Shown here in pieces: positions 27,535-36,908 of a stretch of 64,000 nucleotides of DNA. Made by a program: the position numbers and the translations under genes. The stretch spans positions 682,001 through 746,000 of the forward strand of contig NZ_BJUZ01000001.1 in NCBI RefSeq assembly GCF_007988885.1, in the 5' to 3' direction. Each line of letters opens with the position of its first letter. Position 1 is the stretch's first letter. The DNA comes from Gluconobacter wancherniae NBRC 103581 (GTDB taxonomy: Bacteria > Pseudomonadota > Alphaproteobacteria > Acetobacterales > Acetobacteraceae). The notes beneath the pieces were generated by a model, which searched no databases, was not told where the DNA came from, and saw only the letters and a program-made list of their open reading frames with translations.

Positions 27535-28125
27535 TTAGGCCGCTTTCATGGTTTTTGTAAGGTTTTCCAGAACGGTCGCAGGATCTGTGTTTTCCAGAAC
27601 GGCCACTTCGGCAACAAAGCGCTCCTGAGCGGCTTCGAAAAGTTTTCGCTCGGAGAAGCTGCCATCAAGGCTGTCGACGTTGCGACGCAGATCACGCAGG
27701 ACTTCTGCGATCTGGATCAGGTCACCAGAGTTGATTTTTTCCTGATATGCAACAGCACGACGGGCCCACATGCCCTTGCTCACGTGTGGCTTGCCCTTGA
27801 TGACCGTCATGGCCTTGTCGACAATGTCACGTGTGACAATCTTACGCAGACCCGCCTTGCGGGCTTTTGCAAGAGGGATACGGAGCGTCATCTGGTTGCC
27901 AGGGAAGGAGATCTGGATGATCTCGATCATAGTGCCAGCGATCTCGTCGGTGCCGATACGGTCCACCCGGCCTACGCCGTGGGCGGCGTATACGATGGAG
28001 TCACCTTCAGTGAAGGGATCCTCGTGGTGGACTGTATCAGTCTGTTTAGCGGTATTTTCGGCTGCGGTGCGGGCCATCGCATCCGTCATGCCGCCCTTCG
28101 GAGGGGTCTTGAAGGTGTTGCTCAT
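27535..28125 (-). CDS. CarD-family transcriptional regulator
   Basis: 196 residues from the ATG at 28125. The RNA-polymerase-interacting domain is recognisable from GDSIVYAAHGVGRV to the end of the first half, followed by a helical C-terminal part with SGDLIQIAEVLRDL. CarD proteins bind the RNA polymerase beta subunit and stabilise open complexes. Three or four in-frame starts lie close together (TTG 28131, ATG 28125 and ATGs before TDAM), so the exact N-terminus is uncertain. The gene is separated from the SDR gene by 144 bases. Confidence 0.92.
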   Translation of the reverse strand: MSNTFKTPPKGGMTDAMARTAAENTAKQTDTVHHEDPFTEGDSIVYAAHGVGRVDRIGTDEIAGTMIEIIQISFPGNQMTLRIPLAKARKAGLRKIVTRDIVDKAMTVIKGKPHVSKGMWARRAVAYQEKINSGDLIQIAEVLRDLRRNVDSLDGSFSERKLFEAAQERFVAEVAVLENTDPATVLENLTKTMKAA

Positions 28126-28183
28126 GGACAAGAGACATAGCAGAAAAACTGCCTCCTGTCTTGTGCGAACCTTTCACTCCCAC

Positions 28184-29059
28184 TCAGGGCTGCACGCCAT
28201 GGGTCGCAACGATTGCAGGAGGGGGCGTATCGCCAATCGGCTGGAGAAGGTCGCGCTCGATCGTGCGGGCCATCGTGTGCATTGGAAGTGCGTGGGGGCT
28301 GGTTGTGAAGGGTTCCTGTAGATCGCGCCCACTGCGATCGAGTGCCTGAAACAGAAGCCCGATGACGCTGGAGCCCAACGGCGTGATCCAGCCAAGTGTC
28401 TGCACGGCTGAAAGTGGCAGGACGATGCAGAAAAGATGCGTCACCATATTTGGCAGTATCGAATACTGCACGGGTAATGGTGTGTTGCGGATGCGCTCAA
28501 GGCCACCCTGTGCGTTTGCGAGGTCCGAAAGGATACGATCTACCGTTCCATGGACCGCGCCATCTATTTTTTTGAGTTCCACCTCTTCGGCTACGCCGAG
28601 GCCTATCTGATAGAGCACTGCATTGGCTGTATTGGAGCATGCAAAAACCTTCTCGCGCATTTCAGGCGTCAGAAGGCGGTTTACTTCTTCACCGGTTGGA
28701 TAATTCCCCAGTGCCGCACGAAGAACGTGCGGATATGCAGCCATCGCCCGCGCCAGATCAGGGCGGCCGCCGAGCAATGAAGCAGCTTCACGCCCGAACG
28801 AGCGGCAGTTGTTAGTGATTGTTCCCCACAGGGAGCGGCCTTCCCACCACCGGGCATAGGCCGCGTTATTGCGCATACCCAGAAACAGCGCGAGGGCTGA
28901 GCCCATCAGTGAAATTGGAAGAGACGGCTGCTCCATCCATTCCTGATGATAAACCTGAAAAAGAATGACGACCACCAGGTCCCAGAGTGCCAGGATCAGA
29001 AGTGGCGGGAGTGTTTCCCGCAGAAGTATGGTCAGTCCATGCCGGCGGTTGACGATCAA
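28184..29059 (-). CDS. Bestrophin-family anion channel
   Basis: 291 residues from a TTG at 29059. The start is chosen because AAGGA lies nine bases upstream and the product then begins (M)IVNRRHG, as bacterial bestrophins do. The longer frame to 29170 would overlap the divergent MFS gene. Hydrophobic segments include TLPPLLILALWDLVVVILF and MVTHLFCIVLPLSAV. The conserved motifs RNNAAYARWWEGR and ILSDLANAQGGLERIRNTPLP place it in UPF0187. The family forms pentameric anion channels; some bacterial members conduct cations. Confidence 0.85.
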   Translation of the reverse strand: MIVNRRHGLTILLRETLPPLLILALWDLVVVILFQVYHQEWMEQPSLPISLMGSALALFLGMRNNAAYARWWEGRSLWGTITNNCRSFGREAASLLGGRPDLARAMAAYPHVLRAALGNYPTGEEVNRLLTPEMREKVFACSNTANAVLYQIGLGVAEEVELKKIDGAVHGTVDRILSDLANAQGGLERIRNTPLPVQYSILPNMVTHLFCIVLPLSAVQTLGWITPLGSSVIGLLFQALDRSGRDLQEPFTTSPHALPMHTMARTIERDLLQPIGDTPPPAIVATHGVQP

Positions 29060-29130
29060 TCCGGTATTCCTTTGTTGAAACGTTCGAAGAAACTCTATCG
29101 AGGCAACGCGTGTCCCGCTAACAGCAAAGA

Positions 29131-30303
29131 ATGTCTGTATCCTTACCGTTCTTTTCCAGCCGCAACGCATTATGGACCATCGCGGTTCTCACAGGGCTAG
29201 TGAATGTTGTGTTGCTTTGCGCTCCGGCATTGGCTCACGAATTTGTGACGGGGCAGCATCTTTCTACCCGCTTCGTGGGCTGGATGTTTTCAGCCGAGTT
29301 TGCCGGATACTGCCTCTCCGGTCTGATCGGTCGCATTCTGGTACCACGGGGGCACTGGCGCAGACTGGCCAGGGGTGCGCTGCTGCTTGCAGGGGCTGGA
29401 AACTGTCTCACGGCTTTTGTGCTGCCTTACGCCGGGCTTCTTCTTCCTGTGCGGCTGTTTGCAGCAACAGCTGGAACGCTTGTGAGCGTATTGTGTATGG
29501 CATCTGCGAATGTGCATCCTCAGCGCTCACATGCGTTCAGTGCATTTCTGTTCGGGCAATGTGCGCTTGGGAGTGCGGCGCTTCTGGCGGCCGCGCCTCT
29601 CTTTGCAGCAGTGGGGATAGCTCATGTTTTCGAAGGTATTGCGGCACTGGATATTCTGGCTGTTCTGCTTATCCGGTTTCTGCCGGATTGCGGGCAAAGT
29701 GCCGGGGATGACGTTTCGGTGTTGCCGTCTGTTCGTTGGGCACCGTGGGCGTTGCTGCGCTGGCCGGCGGTTGTCTTTTTCTACATTGCCCTGAGTGCGG
29801 TCTGGACGTTTGCAGGTCTGTTGGCGACCCGCATTGGTATTGGCACCATCGCTGCCGGGGAGGCGTTTTCAGTTGCGTCGATTATGGGAATGGCGGGCTC
29901 GGCTCTTGCCGGTTTGAGCGGACGCAAGCTGCCGCTCCGTACAGGAATTCTGATTGGCTACGGCACTCTGGCACTGGCCATCGCGCTGCTTGGACTGAAA
30001 ATGGCCATTCCTTTTGTGTTGGGAGTCATTTTCTTTAAACTTGCATGGCCGTTTTTATTGCCGTTTGTGCTCCTGCTTCTTGGAAAGCTTGATCGGCAGG
30101 GCGAGATCAGTGCGGAGTTTTCATTTCTTGCCGGGGCGGGGCTTTCCCTTGGTCCGGCGATCGGCGGCTGGCTGCTCTCGTGGGGCAGTTCCGTGCTGAT
30201 TGTGGGCAGTCTGATGGGGATGGGAGCATCTTCGATTTGCCTTTTCGTACTGGAAAAAAACGTACGGACCTTTGCAGGCAAAGAATGCGGTGCCACAGTT
30301 TGA
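29131..30303 (+). CDS. Major facilitator superfamily transporter
   Basis: 390 residues, almost wholly hydrophobic, with about 12 membrane segments, starting ALWTIAVLTGLVNVVLLC. An MFS-like loop motif follows segment 2 (GRILVPRGHWRRLARG). No substrate-specific signature is visible. It lies just upstream of the formaldehyde detoxification genes with 27 bases between, so it may be transcribed with them. A role in exporting or importing a related compound would be speculation. Confidence 0.75.
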   Translation: MSVSLPFFSSRNALWTIAVLTGLVNVVLLCAPALAHEFVTGQHLSTRFVGWMFSAEFAGYCLSGLIGRILVPRGHWRRLARGALLLAGAGNCLTAFVLPYAGLLLPVRLFAATAGTLVSVLCMASANVHPQRSHAFSAFLFGQCALGSAALLAAAPLFAAVGIAHVFEGIAALDILAVLLIRFLPDCGQSAGDDVSVLPSVRWAPWALLRWPAVVFFYIALSAVWTFAGLLATRIGIGTIAAGEAFSVASIMGMAGSALAGLSGRKLPLRTGILIGYGTLALAIALLGLKMAIPFVLGVIFFKLAWPFLLPFVLLLLGKLDRQGEISAEFSFLAGAGLSLGPAIGGWLLSWGSSVLIVGSLMGMGASSICLFVLEKNVRTFAGKECGATV

Positions 30304-30330
30304 AAACTGTCTGACAAGGGAATTGCCATC

Positions 30331-31452
30331 ATGGATGTCCTCGCCGCCATTGCATTTGAAGCCGGTAAACCGCTCGAAATCGATACAGTGCAACTTTCAG
30401 GTCCCAGAGAGGGCGAAGTTCTGGTCGAGATTATGGCGACCGGCCTGTGTCACACCGACAAGTACACGATGTCTGGCCAAGACCCTGAAGGCCTCTTCCC
30501 CGCCATTCTGGGGCATGAAGGCGCGGGGATCGTGCGTGAGGTTGGCCCGGGCGTAAGGCACCTAAAAGTGGGTGATCACGTTATCCCGCTCTACACACCC
30601 GAGTGCCGGGAATGTCCTTCCTGCCTTTCCCGCAAGACCAATCTGTGTACTTCGATCCGCAGTACGCAGGGCAAGGGTGTCATGCCCGATGGTACGTCGC
30701 GGTTTTCCTATAAAGGCCAGCCCGTCCATCATTATATGGGCTGCTCTACCTTTGCGAATTTCACGGTCCTGCCTGAGATATCCCTCGCAAAAATCCGTGA
30801 GGACGCGCCGTTCGATAAGGTTTGCTATATCGGATGTGGCGTGACCACGGGCATTGGCGCTGTCATGTTTACAGCACAGGTCGAGGCGGGGGCGACTGTC
30901 GCGGTATTTGGCCTTGGCGGTATTGGCCTCAATGTCGTGCAGGGTGCGAAGATGGTCGGCGCGGGCCGCATCATTGGTATAGATCTCAATCCGGAACGTG
31001 CCGAAATCGCACGCAAATTCGGAATGACGGATTTTGTGAATCCAAAGGATCTGGGGCCGGACGGAGACCTCGTTGGGCATCTGATCGAGCTGACGGGTGG
31101 AGGTGCGGATTACACCTTCGAATGCGTGGGCAACGTCAAGCTTATGCGGCAGGCGCTTGAGAGCGCGCATCGCGGCTGGGGTGTCTCGTGTGTGATCGGG
31201 GTAGCCGGTGCCGGACAGGAAATCAGCACCCGGCCTTTCCAGCTTGTGACGGGTCGAAAGTGGATTGGTTCAGCGTTCGGTGGAGCCCGCGGTCGTACCG
31301 ATGTACCAAAGATCGTGGACTGGTACATGGAAGGCAAAATCAACATCGATGACCTGATCACACAAAAGCTGAAGCTTTCGGAGATCAATTACGGATTTGA
31401 TCTTATGTCCCGCGGCGAGAGTATTCGTAGCGTCGTGGAGTATGGAAAGTGA
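30331..31452 (+). CDS. frmA: S-(hydroxymethyl)glutathione dehydrogenase / class III alcohol dehydrogenase
   Basis: 373 residues. Zinc-ligand motifs are clear: [17 protein letters not shown] and the four-cysteine structural site from CRECPSC to NLCTSIRS. The NAD site is [13 protein letters not shown]. The class III hallmark [14 protein letters not shown] is intact. It oxidises the formaldehyde-glutathione adduct. The stop overlaps the GTG start of fghA, the next enzyme of the pathway, so the two are translated together. Confidence 0.95.
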   Translation: MDVLAAIAFEAGKPLEIDTVQLSGPREGEVLVEIMATGLCHTDKYTMSGQDPEGLFPAILGHEGAGIVREVGPGVRHLKVGDHVIPLYTPECRECPSCLSRKTNLCTSIRSTQGKGVMPDGTSRFSYKGQPVHHYMGCSTFANFTVLPEISLAKIREDAPFDKVCYIGCGVTTGIGAVMFTAQVEAGATVAVFGLGGIGLNVVQGAKMVGAGRIIGIDLNPERAEIARKFGMTDFVNPKDLGPDGDLVGHLIELTGGGADYTFECVGNVKLMRQALESAHRGWGVSCVIGVAGAGQEISTRPFQLVTGRKWIGSAFGGARGRTDVPKIVDWYMEGKINIDDLITQKLKLSEINYGFDLMSRGESIRSVVEYGK

Positions 31453-32294
31453 GCACGGAGATCCTTGCCCGGCATGAATGTTTCGGGGGTTCTGTCCGGT
31501 TCATTCGTCATCATTCTGAAAGCCTTGGGGTTCCCGCAACATTTGGCGTCTTTTTGCCTGAGCAGGCTTTGAAGGGTGAGAAAGTCCCCGTCATCCATCT
31601 GCTGTCTGGTCTGACAGGAACTCAGGAGACGTTCCTCATCAAGGCAAATGCTATCCGTTTTGCGGCGGATCACGGCATAGCTCTTGTCGCCCCTGACACG
31701 TCCCCGCGCCATACCGGAATCAAGGGAGAAGACGATGTCTACGACCTCGGCTCCGGTGCGGGTTTTTACGTCGATGCAACGGCAGAGCCCTGGGCCAAGC
31801 ACTACCGGATGGAGAGTTACGTCGGGGAAGAACTACCAGCCCTGACCGAAAGCCTCTTTCACCTCGACGCTGAACGCCGTGGAATTGTCGGGCATTCGAT
31901 GGGTGGCATGGGCGCGCTCATTCAGGCTCTGCGCTTTCCACACAGATGGAAAACCGTATCTGCTTTTGCTCCAATCTGTTTCCCCAGCAGCATCGCCTGG
32001 GGGCAGAAAGCATTTGATGCGTATTTTGGTGGAGATCCCGCGCACTGGATGAAGTGTGATCCCACAATGCTGCTGCGTTCAGGCTGCAGGCACCCATCCA
32101 CGATCCTGATCGATCAGGGTACGCAGGATCAGTATCTGGCAGATCTGCGACCTGATGCGCTTGAAGAAGGTGCGCGGGAAGCGAAGCAGTCTATCGAGAT
32201 GCGCCACCATCAGGGCTATGATCATTCCTATTGGTTTGTGCAGACATTCATCGCGGATCACATTCGCCATCACGCCAAAGGCCTCCGTGCATGA
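31449..32294 (+). CDS. fghA: S-formylglutathione hydrolase
   Basis: 281 residues from a GTG overlapping the frmA stop. Esterase D fold with nucleophile serine in [10 protein letters not shown] (near residue 148), catalytic aspartate in [11 protein letters not shown] and histidine in GYDHSYWF. The family motif [16 protein letters not shown] is present. It releases formate and glutathione from S-formylglutathione. The stop overlaps the ATG of the downstream RNase T2 lipoprotein gene. Confidence 0.94.
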   Translation: MSTEILARHECFGGSVRFIRHHSESLGVPATFGVFLPEQALKGEKVPVIHLLSGLTGTQETFLIKANAIRFAADHGIALVAPDTSPRHTGIKGEDDVYDLGSGAGFYVDATAEPWAKHYRMESYVGEELPALTESLFHLDAERRGIVGHSMGGMGALIQALRFPHRWKTVSAFAPICFPSSIAWGQKAFDAYFGGDPAHWMKCDPTMLLRSGCRHPSTILIDQGTQDQYLADLRPDALEEGAREAKQSIEMRHHQGYDHSYWFVQTFIADHIRHHAKGLRA

Positions 32295-33064
32295 AGCAGT
32301 ATCTTATCGCAGCCTTTCTCATGATTGCAGGCTGCGCGACACAGGCCCCCACGGGCCCTTCCATCACGCCGCTCGAGCATACTGATTTTACGCATGATAC
32401 GCTGGCGCTGACATGGCAGCCCGGTTTCTGTTCCTCTGGCGGAGGGTGTCTTGCAGATCAGCCCCGTCATTTTTCCATAGGGTTGCATGGCCTATGGGCT
32501 TCTGAACCACACACGCTCGAAGCACAGAATGTTCCGGTCGTGCAGTGGTGGTCCAAAGGGTGTGATCTCTACGAACTCAATGATACCCCGCCAGTTCTGC
32601 GGCAGGCCACCCGGGACGCTCTTGCTGGGGTCGTTCCCCATCTGAAAAAGCCGTTATACGTCCATGAATATACCAAGCATGCCCGCTGCTTCGGATATGA
32701 CGCAGACAGCTTTTTCGTGACGTCTATGGCCTTGCGGGATCGTTTTGCGTCTTCTGGCTTTGGTATCTGGCTGACCCGACAGGAAGGTTTTCAGGTCCGG
32801 AAAGACCAGTTCCTGTCAACTTTTGCTACGATGACTGGTGCTGATGCGCCAAGGGCTCTTCAGCTCCGCTGCGAGACTTCGGCGAATGGGCAGACCGTGC
32901 TGTCACAGCTTTGGTTCACGCTGGATCCGAAAAAACTGTCCGCCTTCCCAGCGAAGGAATCCTATTTGCCGTCTCCGCATGATCAGAATGGTTGCCCGGC
33001 GGTCTTTCTTGTGCCGGGCTGGGATCAGGTTTCTTCCGGTTCCGCAGCCGTTCAGCGCCCGTAA
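32291..33064 (+). CDS. RNase T2-family lipoprotein
   Basis: 257 residues. The N-terminus is a lipoprotein signal with lipobox MIAGC, so the protein is anchored on the outside of the inner membrane or in the outer membrane. RNase T2 motif CAS I is IGLHGLW. CAS II is HEYTKHARC, keeping the catalytic His, Glu, Lys and His, although the usual Trp is Tyr and Gly is Ala. It probably cleaves RNA in the periplasm. The start overlaps the fghA stop by ATGA, an unexpected partnership with formaldehyde detoxification. The end overlaps hisI by 13 bases, convergently. Confidence 0.85.
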   Translation: MKQYLIAAFLMIAGCATQAPTGPSITPLEHTDFTHDTLALTWQPGFCSSGGGCLADQPRHFSIGLHGLWASEPHTLEAQNVPVVQWWSKGCDLYELNDTPPVLRQATRDALAGVVPHLKKPLYVHEYTKHARCFGYDADSFFVTSMALRDRFASSGFGIWLTRQEGFQVRKDQFLSTFATMTGADAPRALQLRCETSANGQTVLSQLWFTLDPKKLSAFPAKESYLPSPHDQNGCPAVFLVPGWDQVSSGSAAVQRP

Positions 33065-33462
33065 AGAACCGCAGGGTCGATTTCGGGCTGCATCGTATCT
33101 TGCAGCCCGTCCGGCGTAACACCGTGATAGAAACAGCTGCGCCTGCCGGTGTGGCAGGCAACGCCGGTCTGGCGAATGATGAAAAGGGCTGCATCCATGT
33201 CGCAGTCCAGCCTCGCTTCCAGAAGCTGCTGCTGCTGGCCTGAGGTTTCCCCCTTGCGCCACAGTTTCTCCCTGCTGCGAGACCAGTAGCAGACGCGCCC
33301 TGTTTCCAGTGTCTCGCGGAGGGCATCGGCGTTCATCCATGCCAGCATCAGGATTGTGCCGTCCGGGTCTTGGGCGATGGCAGAGATCAGGCCGTTTGCG
33401 TCAAAGCGGGTTTGGCTGAGGATATCATCAATGATGGCAGGGGAAGGGGCTGTCCAGGTCAT
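33052..33462 (-). CDS. hisI: Phosphoribosyl-AMP cyclohydrolase
   Basis: 136 residues, the size of a stand-alone HisI. The zinc and active-site pattern is seen in LDCDMDAALF and GVACHTGRRSCFY, after MLAWMNADALRETL and CYWSRSREKLWRKGETSG. It opens the purine ring in the third step of histidine synthesis. The ATG at 33462 (MTWTAP) overlaps the stop of ygfZ by four bases. A frame extends to 33486 but would overlap ygfZ further. No HisE domain or other his gene is present here. Confidence 0.93.
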   Translation of the reverse strand: MTWTAPSPAIIDDILSQTRFDANGLISAIAQDPDGTILMLAWMNADALRETLETGRVCYWSRSREKLWRKGETSGQQQQLLEARLDCDMDAALFIIRQTGVACHTGRRSCFYHGVTPDGLQDTMQPEIDPAVLYGR

Positions 33463-34271
33463 GAACGCATCTCCACAGGGAACCACAGGGGCCAGTTGAT
33501 CAAGAGACTGTGGCCATTACAGGTCAATGCGCTGGATGACCATGCTTCACGGCGCAGGACGGCAATAGCATGATGCCCGGACCTTGATCGGATCTCGCCA
33601 ACTTCACGGTCCTCCATCATGACGATGCCCCCGCTCTCTGGGAAACTGGCGCCCATCAGCGTTACGGGGAGCATCCTCTTTTTGAGAAGGCCCCGATAGT
33701 GCGTCCTCGCGGTCAGTTCCTGCCCCATGTAGCAGCCCTTTTTCCAGGACACGCCGTTCAGAAGATCCATATTGGCTTCGAGTGCCAACGTCTGTTCGCT
33801 TACGAAGTCCTCATTGTCCGGCAGTCCCAATGCGAGGCGGCGTTCCAGATAATCCCGCTCTGAAGCGCTGTGCTCGGGAAGGGCTGAAACGATAGCGCGC
33901 CAACCAGCGCCTTCGCAGCGTGGGTCGGCCGCCGCTATCACTGCATCCGCGGGGAGATCCTCAGTGCCGCTGCCCACGACGACATGCAGGTCCGTCCGGT
34001 TGATCTGGACGTCCGATCGCAGGCGGAACCGTGAGAGCTTCTTTGCAAGGAAGTCTGCATGCTCGGCCGCACAATCCATCAGGATGTGATCACCTTGTGC
34101 AAAAAGGAAAAACTCGCTTAGCCATCGGCCCTGAGGTGTCAGCAATGCACTCCATACAGCTTGATCCTGTGTCAGGGTCTGGAGGTCATTCGTAACGAGC
34201 CCCTGTAGAAAAGAGACGCGGTCCGCACCTGTGAAAGCAAGAACGGCACGACGGGGAAGAAAAACTGTCAT
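33459..34271 (-). CDS. ygfZ: Folate-dependent YgfZ/GcvT-like protein
   Basis: 270 residues. The diagnostic motif KGCYMGQELTAR lies near residue 177, and FTGADRVSFLQGLVTND near the N-terminus. YgfZ (IBA57-like) proteins use tetrahydrofolate and help assemble or repair iron-sulfur clusters, including that of MiaB, which is encoded elsewhere in this window. It is coupled to hisI by an ATGA overlap and divergent from the sensor gene. Confidence 0.9.
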   Translation of the reverse strand: MTVFLPRRAVLAFTGADRVSFLQGLVTNDLQTLTQDQAVWSALLTPQGRWLSEFFLFAQGDHILMDCAAEHADFLAKKLSRFRLRSDVQINRTDLHVVVGSGTEDLPADAVIAAADPRCEGAGWRAIVSALPEHSASERDYLERRLALGLPDNEDFVSEQTLALEANMDLLNGVSWKKGCYMGQELTARTHYRGLLKKRMLPVTLMGASFPESGGIVMMEDREVGEIRSRSGHHAIAVLRREAWSSSALTCNGHSLLINWPLWFPVEMRS

Positions 34272-34592
34272 GAGGTAAACACCGGAAGCGCAGGCTGAGG
34301 AGGGGGAACCGTCCGGAACGGGACACGTTGACTGAGCACAATGCGGCGTCCTGTTTCAACCCTTCATCTTGCCGCGGAGGGCAGCGATGGCGGACGTTAC
34401 AACTGCTTGCATTAGGGCAGCAATCAACGCCTGAGAAAGTATTTTTTCCATTTATGGTGATGAATAAGACGCACCTTGGAAGGTGTTTTTTCAGTATGGG
34501 TTGCGGTCAGTCTCCGGTCCGGGGATATAGTTATGATACGGACTGTTTCAAGCCGATGATCCTGAGGCCGCATTTGCCGGAGTGAGTACGCC
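34272..34592 (+). other. Intergenic region between ygfZ and the sensor gene
   Basis: This 321-base gap separates two divergent genes. It contains an apparent plus-strand terminator at 34472-34491, about 100 bases before the sensor start, which implies a transcript starting upstream of it. No convincing protein-coding gene is seen: an 85-codon frame at 34328-34585 runs straight through the terminator and has no family features. The sensor's own promoter should lie here or after the terminator. Confidence 0.5.
34472..34491 (+). terminator. Rho-independent terminator without an obvious upstream gene
   Basis: CACCTT-GG-AAGGTG followed by six T residues. The stem is six bases with a two-base loop as written, so pairing may adjust slightly. 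It would end transcripts entering from the left on the plus strand, either a small RNA or a leader of the sensor operon. Confidence 0.6.
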
Positions 34593-36908
34593 TTGCCATC
34601 TGTCGAAATTGTTGACCCTGCATCCAGCCCTGAAAATAGCAGGAGACAGCTGTTTCAGATTCTGGGGCCCATCATTGGTGTCTTGCTCGTCATAGCCACG
34701 ATCTCGCTGGTCAGCATTCATAATTACCGGATCACCCGGCAGGGGGCGATATCGCTCTCCAATGATCTTCTCACAAGCCAGCAGCGCTATGTAACGCAGG
34801 AGGTCAATGAATATCTGGCTCCTGCTTCCGGGAGTGCTGTGATTGCTCAGGACATGTTGCGCAGTCCTGTTAGCGACGCAACGCCTGAAACATTCATGCT
34901 TTATGGCCGCTCAATGCTTGCGCATGTGCCGCAGGTGGACAGTTTCTATCTTGCTAATGATCAGGGTCAGTTCTGGATGGTGACGCGACGTGGCGATCAC
35001 TACGAGGAAACCCATCTGCACAAAGATCCTGCTGGAGCACAGAGCTACCAGCACATGATCGTGGATCGTGATGGGAAATTGCTTTTCACAGATGCGGATC
35101 ATGCCACAGATTACGATCCCCGCGTGCGGCCGTGGTATATGGGCGCTGTCAAACGCGCCAAACAGGGTGGGAACGACCTCTACTGGACAGACCCATACCC
35201 CTATATCTCAACGCACCAATTCATCATCACCGCATCCGTAGCTCTGACAACGAATGACGGTCATCGTGCTGTCTTTGCCATTAGCATTTCCCTGAACAGG
35301 CTCACGGAATTTCTGGACAGTCTACAGGTTGGCAAGAGCGGCAGGGCCGTAATCGTAGACATGCATGGGCGCGTGATTGCGGGTCGTAATATGGTGGATA
35401 TGAACAAGCCTGGATTTGATCCGGGCAATGTTCATCTTGATCCCCAGACACAGCCTGTTTTCACACGCGCCCTCAACGTGTTTCGCGTGAAAGGCGCTGG
35501 AGCCGGGCTGGTACAATCAAAAAACCGAAATTACGTAACGATCGCGTCCGGGCTTCCATTCGCGCATCGGCACTGGGTTTTACTTTTGAATGCGCCCGAG
35601 AGCGATTTTGCAGATTTTGCATCGGTAGCCCGCAAGCAGAATGTTCTTTTTTCGTTGCTGGTTGTCGGGCTGGCGTCTCTTCTGGCGCTCGGGCTCGTCA
35701 TACAGGGCCGCCGGATGGAGCGGCTTCGCAAGCGCATCGGGCTTATGCGCGAGAGTGTCCGTGCAGAAAATGCATCACTGCTGCGTCTCGCTGGAACGCC
35801 TGATCTGCTTGATCCCGCACATGATGTTCCGATCCTGACGGAATCTCTGGCAGAGCGGACTGGCGCGCGCCGGGCGAGCATATGGCGTTTGTTACCGGAC
35901 GGAAAACGGCTGCTCTGCGAAGATTCGTTCGAAATGGGGCGGGATGCGCACAGCACCGGCATGGAAATTACCGAACGCGAACACGCTGCACTGTTCGATC
36001 TCATGAGAGAGGGACATACGCTCGACGTACCCGATGCAAGTGCTGATGAGCGTTCGAAATCGTTCCAGCAACTCGTGATGAGAACAGTGGACGCGCATGG
36101 GCTCGTATTTCATCCGCTCATGAGTAATCACAAGCCAATCGGGGTTATTATTCTGGAAGACCCGACACAGGCCGATGCGATGGAGCATATCATTGCCATC
36201 GTGTCGTCTGTTGTGGTGCTCCGCTTCGCGCATTCGCATGACCATGACACTCCGGAGAGCGCGCCTGCGGCCATTCCTTACCATGAGCAGGCTACGCGCT
36301 TCGACGAGGGTTTTCTGATCAATCCGGGTCAGAGCCCGGACGACGAGGTCGTTCCTGCGGGCCTGTATGCGCAGGTACCTGTCATGGTCGTGGTATTTTC
36401 TGATCCTCATTCGATGGCTCGGGGAGATGTTCTGCAATCTCTGGAACTGATTACGTCCCTCAGTGTGCAGATCCAGAAAATTGCGCGGGATGCGGGACTG
36501 TTTTCGATGCAGGTCATCAGCAACAGGCTGGTGTTCCTGGGGGGCTGTTCGCAGGAGCCTGATCCGGGCGCGGCACTGCGTCTGGCGGACGCCGCCGTGT
36601 CGATCCGTGAGGCGTGCCTTACGTCTCTGGCGCGTGCGGATATTGATCCGGTTTTCCGGATTGGGATGGATGTGGGACCTGTCATGGCCTCTCTGCTCGG
36701 TGCTGAACCGAGTGTGTTCAATGTATGGGGAGAGGCGATTAACGTTGCGGATCTGTTGGCAGACAGTACGCCCGATGGTGGAACCATTCAGGTATCAGAG
36801 CAGGCTTATCTGAGTTTGCGCGAATATTTCCTCTTCCGGCCCCGCGGCATGTTCTACATCCCAAGCAGTGGCATCACGCGCAGCTTTATTCTGGCAGGCA
36901 GACGATGA
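34593..36908 (+). CDS. Membrane sensor with dCache, GAF and a degenerate class III cyclase domain
   Basis: 771 residues from a TTG with GGAG ten bases upstream. TM1 is at about 25-45 (IIGVLLVIATISLVSI), followed by a periplasmic dCache domain (VDSFYLANDQGQFWMV, DYDPRVRPWYMGAVK, ASVALTTNDGHRAVF). TM2 lies at about 350-372 and a GAF-like domain at about 395-545. The C-terminal domain (590-771) follows class III cyclases: VVVFSDPHS keeps the first metal aspartate. The second aspartate is replaced by Asn (VISNRLVFL), the base-recognition Asp by Glu (WGEAIN) and the transition-state Arg by Leu (ADLLAD). It is probably not catalytic. The stop overlaps mlaE by ATGA. Confidence 0.8.
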   Translation: MPSVEIVDPASSPENSRRQLFQILGPIIGVLLVIATISLVSIHNYRITRQGAISLSNDLLTSQQRYVTQEVNEYLAPASGSAVIAQDMLRSPVSDATPETFMLYGRSMLAHVPQVDSFYLANDQGQFWMVTRRGDHYEETHLHKDPAGAQSYQHMIVDRDGKLLFTDADHATDYDPRVRPWYMGAVKRAKQGGNDLYWTDPYPYISTHQFIITASVALTTNDGHRAVFAISISLNRLTEFLDSLQVGKSGRAVIVDMHGRVIAGRNMVDMNKPGFDPGNVHLDPQTQPVFTRALNVFRVKGAGAGLVQSKNRNYVTIASGLPFAHRHWVLLLNAPESDFADFASVARKQNVLFSLLVVGLASLLALGLVIQGRRMERLRKRIGLMRESVRAENASLLRLAGTPDLLDPAHDVPILTESLAERTGARRASIWRLLPDGKRLLCEDSFEMGRDAHSTGMEITEREHAALFDLMREGHTLDVPDASADERSKSFQQLVMRTVDAHGLVFHPLMSNHKPIGVIILEDPTQADAMEHIIAIVSSVVVLRFAHSHDHDTPESAPAAIPYHEQATRFDEGFLINPGQSPDDEVVPAGLYAQVPVMVVVFSDPHSMARGDVLQSLELITSLSVQIQKIARDAGLFSMQVISNRLVFLGGCSQEPDPGAALRLADAAVSIREACLTSLARADIDPVFRIGMDVGPVMASLLGAEPSVFNVWGEAINVADLLADSTPDGGTIQVSEQAYLSLREYFLFRPRGMFYIPSSGITRSFILAGRR

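Noticed and set aside
26917-28140. 407-codon plus-strand open frame opposite the SDR and carD genes
   Set aside because: Covers two genes with clear family motifs on the other strand and its translation has no recognisable domain.
34328-34585. 85-codon frame ahead of the sensor gene
   Set aside because: Passes through an apparent terminator, lacks family features and has irregular composition; treated as non-coding.
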